Positions 12,578 through 13,212 of a stretch of 13,212 nucleotides of DNA are shown piece after piece. The stretch comes from Actinomycetes bacterium (lineage in GTDB: Bacteria > Actinomycetota > Acidimicrobiia > Acidimicrobiales > Microtrichaceae): positions 1 through 13,212 of the forward strand of contig JAFAFZ010000448.1 in the NCBI GenBank assembly GCA_023423215.1, written 5' to 3'. A program made the position numbers and the translations under genes. Below the pieces are notes generated by a model that made no database searches, was not told the origin of the DNA, and worked only from the letters and a program-made list of their open reading frames with translations. The stretch's first letter is position 1, and every line of letters begins with the position of its first letter.

Positions 12578-13212
12578 CGTCCTCCGCCGAGGAGGATGCT
12601 GAGCGGGTGGGCCTCGCCGTAGGTCCGCGTGACACTCGCGATCTGTCCGCCCATCGGGACGAACCCGACGGCGTCCGCGTCCCAGGCCGGGACGGTGATG
12701 CCCACCGGGTACGGCACGCCGCCGGCCTCGTCCATCCACTGCTCGACGAGGGCGTCCGAGAGCGAGGTGCCCGACATGATCCCCTCGTCGACCGGGGTGC
12801 TGCCCAGGTAGGCCACCGTCCCGTCGGTCTCGTGGGAGCGCCCGGTGGCGGGGTCTTCGATCACCACCTGCACCGAGCTGCCGACCGGCAGGTCCCGCAG
12901 CTGGCTGGCGGGCAGGTAGGTGACGAGCACGATCGGCGTACCGGGGTCTGGCGGCGTGAGGATCCGCGCGAGCAGCTGGCCCCGCTCGACGCGTTCGCCC
13001 GGCTGTGCGTAGTTGCCGGTGAGGACTCCGGACTTCGGCGCGGTGACCGGCACCGAGCTCCCCGTCTCGTCCGTGATGGTGCCGAGGACGTCCCCGGCGG
13101 TGACGTCGGGCAGCCGGGGACCGTCGCCGAGCGCCAAGGTCCCGGTCGCCGGAGCGGTGACCTGCATCGTGTAGGTCTCGGCGTTGATCGTCGCCGTGAA
13201 CGACGTCTGCAG
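12574..13212 (-). CDS. HlyD-like periplasmic/envelope adaptor of the NHLP export system, N terminus outside window
   Basis: The C-terminal 212 residues of a membrane-fusion-type secretion protein. The visible part starts mid-protein (LQTSFTATINAETYTMQVTA) and includes a biotinyl-lipoyl-like hairpin, VTAPKSGVLTGNYAQPGERV followed by ERGQLLARI. A beta-rich stretch follows (VLVTYLPASQLRDLPVGSSV), ending with MGGQIASVTRTYGEAHPLSI. The ATG at 13165-13167 is internal, since the frame continues without stop to the window edge. In NHLP loci this protein sits directly before the C39-ABC gene and links the transporters to the outside; the ATGA overlap with that gene supports joint translation. Signal anchor and first hairpin half would lie to the right of the window. 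Confidence 0.88.
   Translation of the reverse strand: MQTSFTATINAETYTMQVTAPATGTLALGDGPRLPDVTAGDVLGTITDETGSSVPVTAPKSGVLTGNYAQPGERVERGQLLARILTPPDPGTPIVLVTYLPASQLRDLPVGSSVQVVIEDPATGRSHETDGTVAYLGSTPVDEGIMSGTSLSDALVEQWMDEAGGVPYPVGITVPAWDADAVGFVPMGGQIASVTRTYGEAHPLSILLGGGR

Noticed and set aside
1..13212. CRISPR array, rRNA, insertion sequence or riboswitch
   Set aside because: No regularly spaced repeats, no rRNA-like segments, no transposase frame with terminal repeats and no recognisable riboswitch core were seen on either strand.

Overview
The window is high-GC DNA (by eye mid to upper 60s per cent) with dense, overlapping genes, frequent GTG starts and Shine-Dalgarno-led initiation. This suggests an actinomycete or other high-GC Actinomycetota member; the genus cannot be told. 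It divides into two blocks at a truncated tRNA gene near 5044-5085. Base 1 lies in an artefact-like poly-C tract, so the left end looks like a contig edge.

Left block (about 1-5085) looks like the right end of an integrated genomic island. It holds a small excisionase-type HTH gene (minus, open at the window edge) and a minus-strand operon. In transcription order the operon encodes a 93-aa single-domain protein of the Multiubiquitin beta-grasp type (2856-3137), an E2-like/E1-like fusion (DUF6791-ThiF type, 1664-2881), a cysteine-rich DUF6527-type protein (1263-1667), a 42-aa small protein (998-1126) and an unrecognised 224-aa protein (327-1001). Four of these junctions or starts show overlaps or strong ribosome sites, so the genes are probably translated together as one ubiquitin-like modification system. 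Divergent from it is a HigB-type toxin with a HigA-type antitoxin that also carries an ImmA/IrrE metallopeptidase domain (3281-4677). A perfect 13-bp inverted repeat lies between the two units and is a candidate shared operator. Then comes about 500 bp without genes, containing a perfect 11-bp tandem repeat (possible integrase arm sites) and the 3' part of a tRNA-Thr(TGT) gene that starts exactly at the anticodon loop, as expected of an attR left by tyrosine-recombinase integration.

Right block (about 5086-13212) is interpreted as resident chromosome and carries a RiPP (ribosomally made, modified peptide) cluster of the NHLP type. A 100-residue precursor has a nitrile-hydratase-like leader, a GGG cleavage site and a 17-residue Cys-free, Tyr-free core (7763-8065). 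It is the last gene of a minus-strand export operon: HlyD-like adaptor (partial), C39 peptidase-ABC transporter, and a second ABC transporter. Facing it are a PhyH-type 2-oxoglutarate/Fe(II) dioxygenase and a sulfotransferase on the plus strand. A second 2OG/Fe(II)-type oxygenase is divergent from the PhyH gene. Together they suggest a peptide that is hydroxylated and possibly sulfated, then cleaved at GG and exported. No lanthionine synthetase, YcaO or radical SAM gene lies in the window, though one could lie beyond the right edge.

Family assignments rest on reading motifs and on remembered family features; no database search was run.
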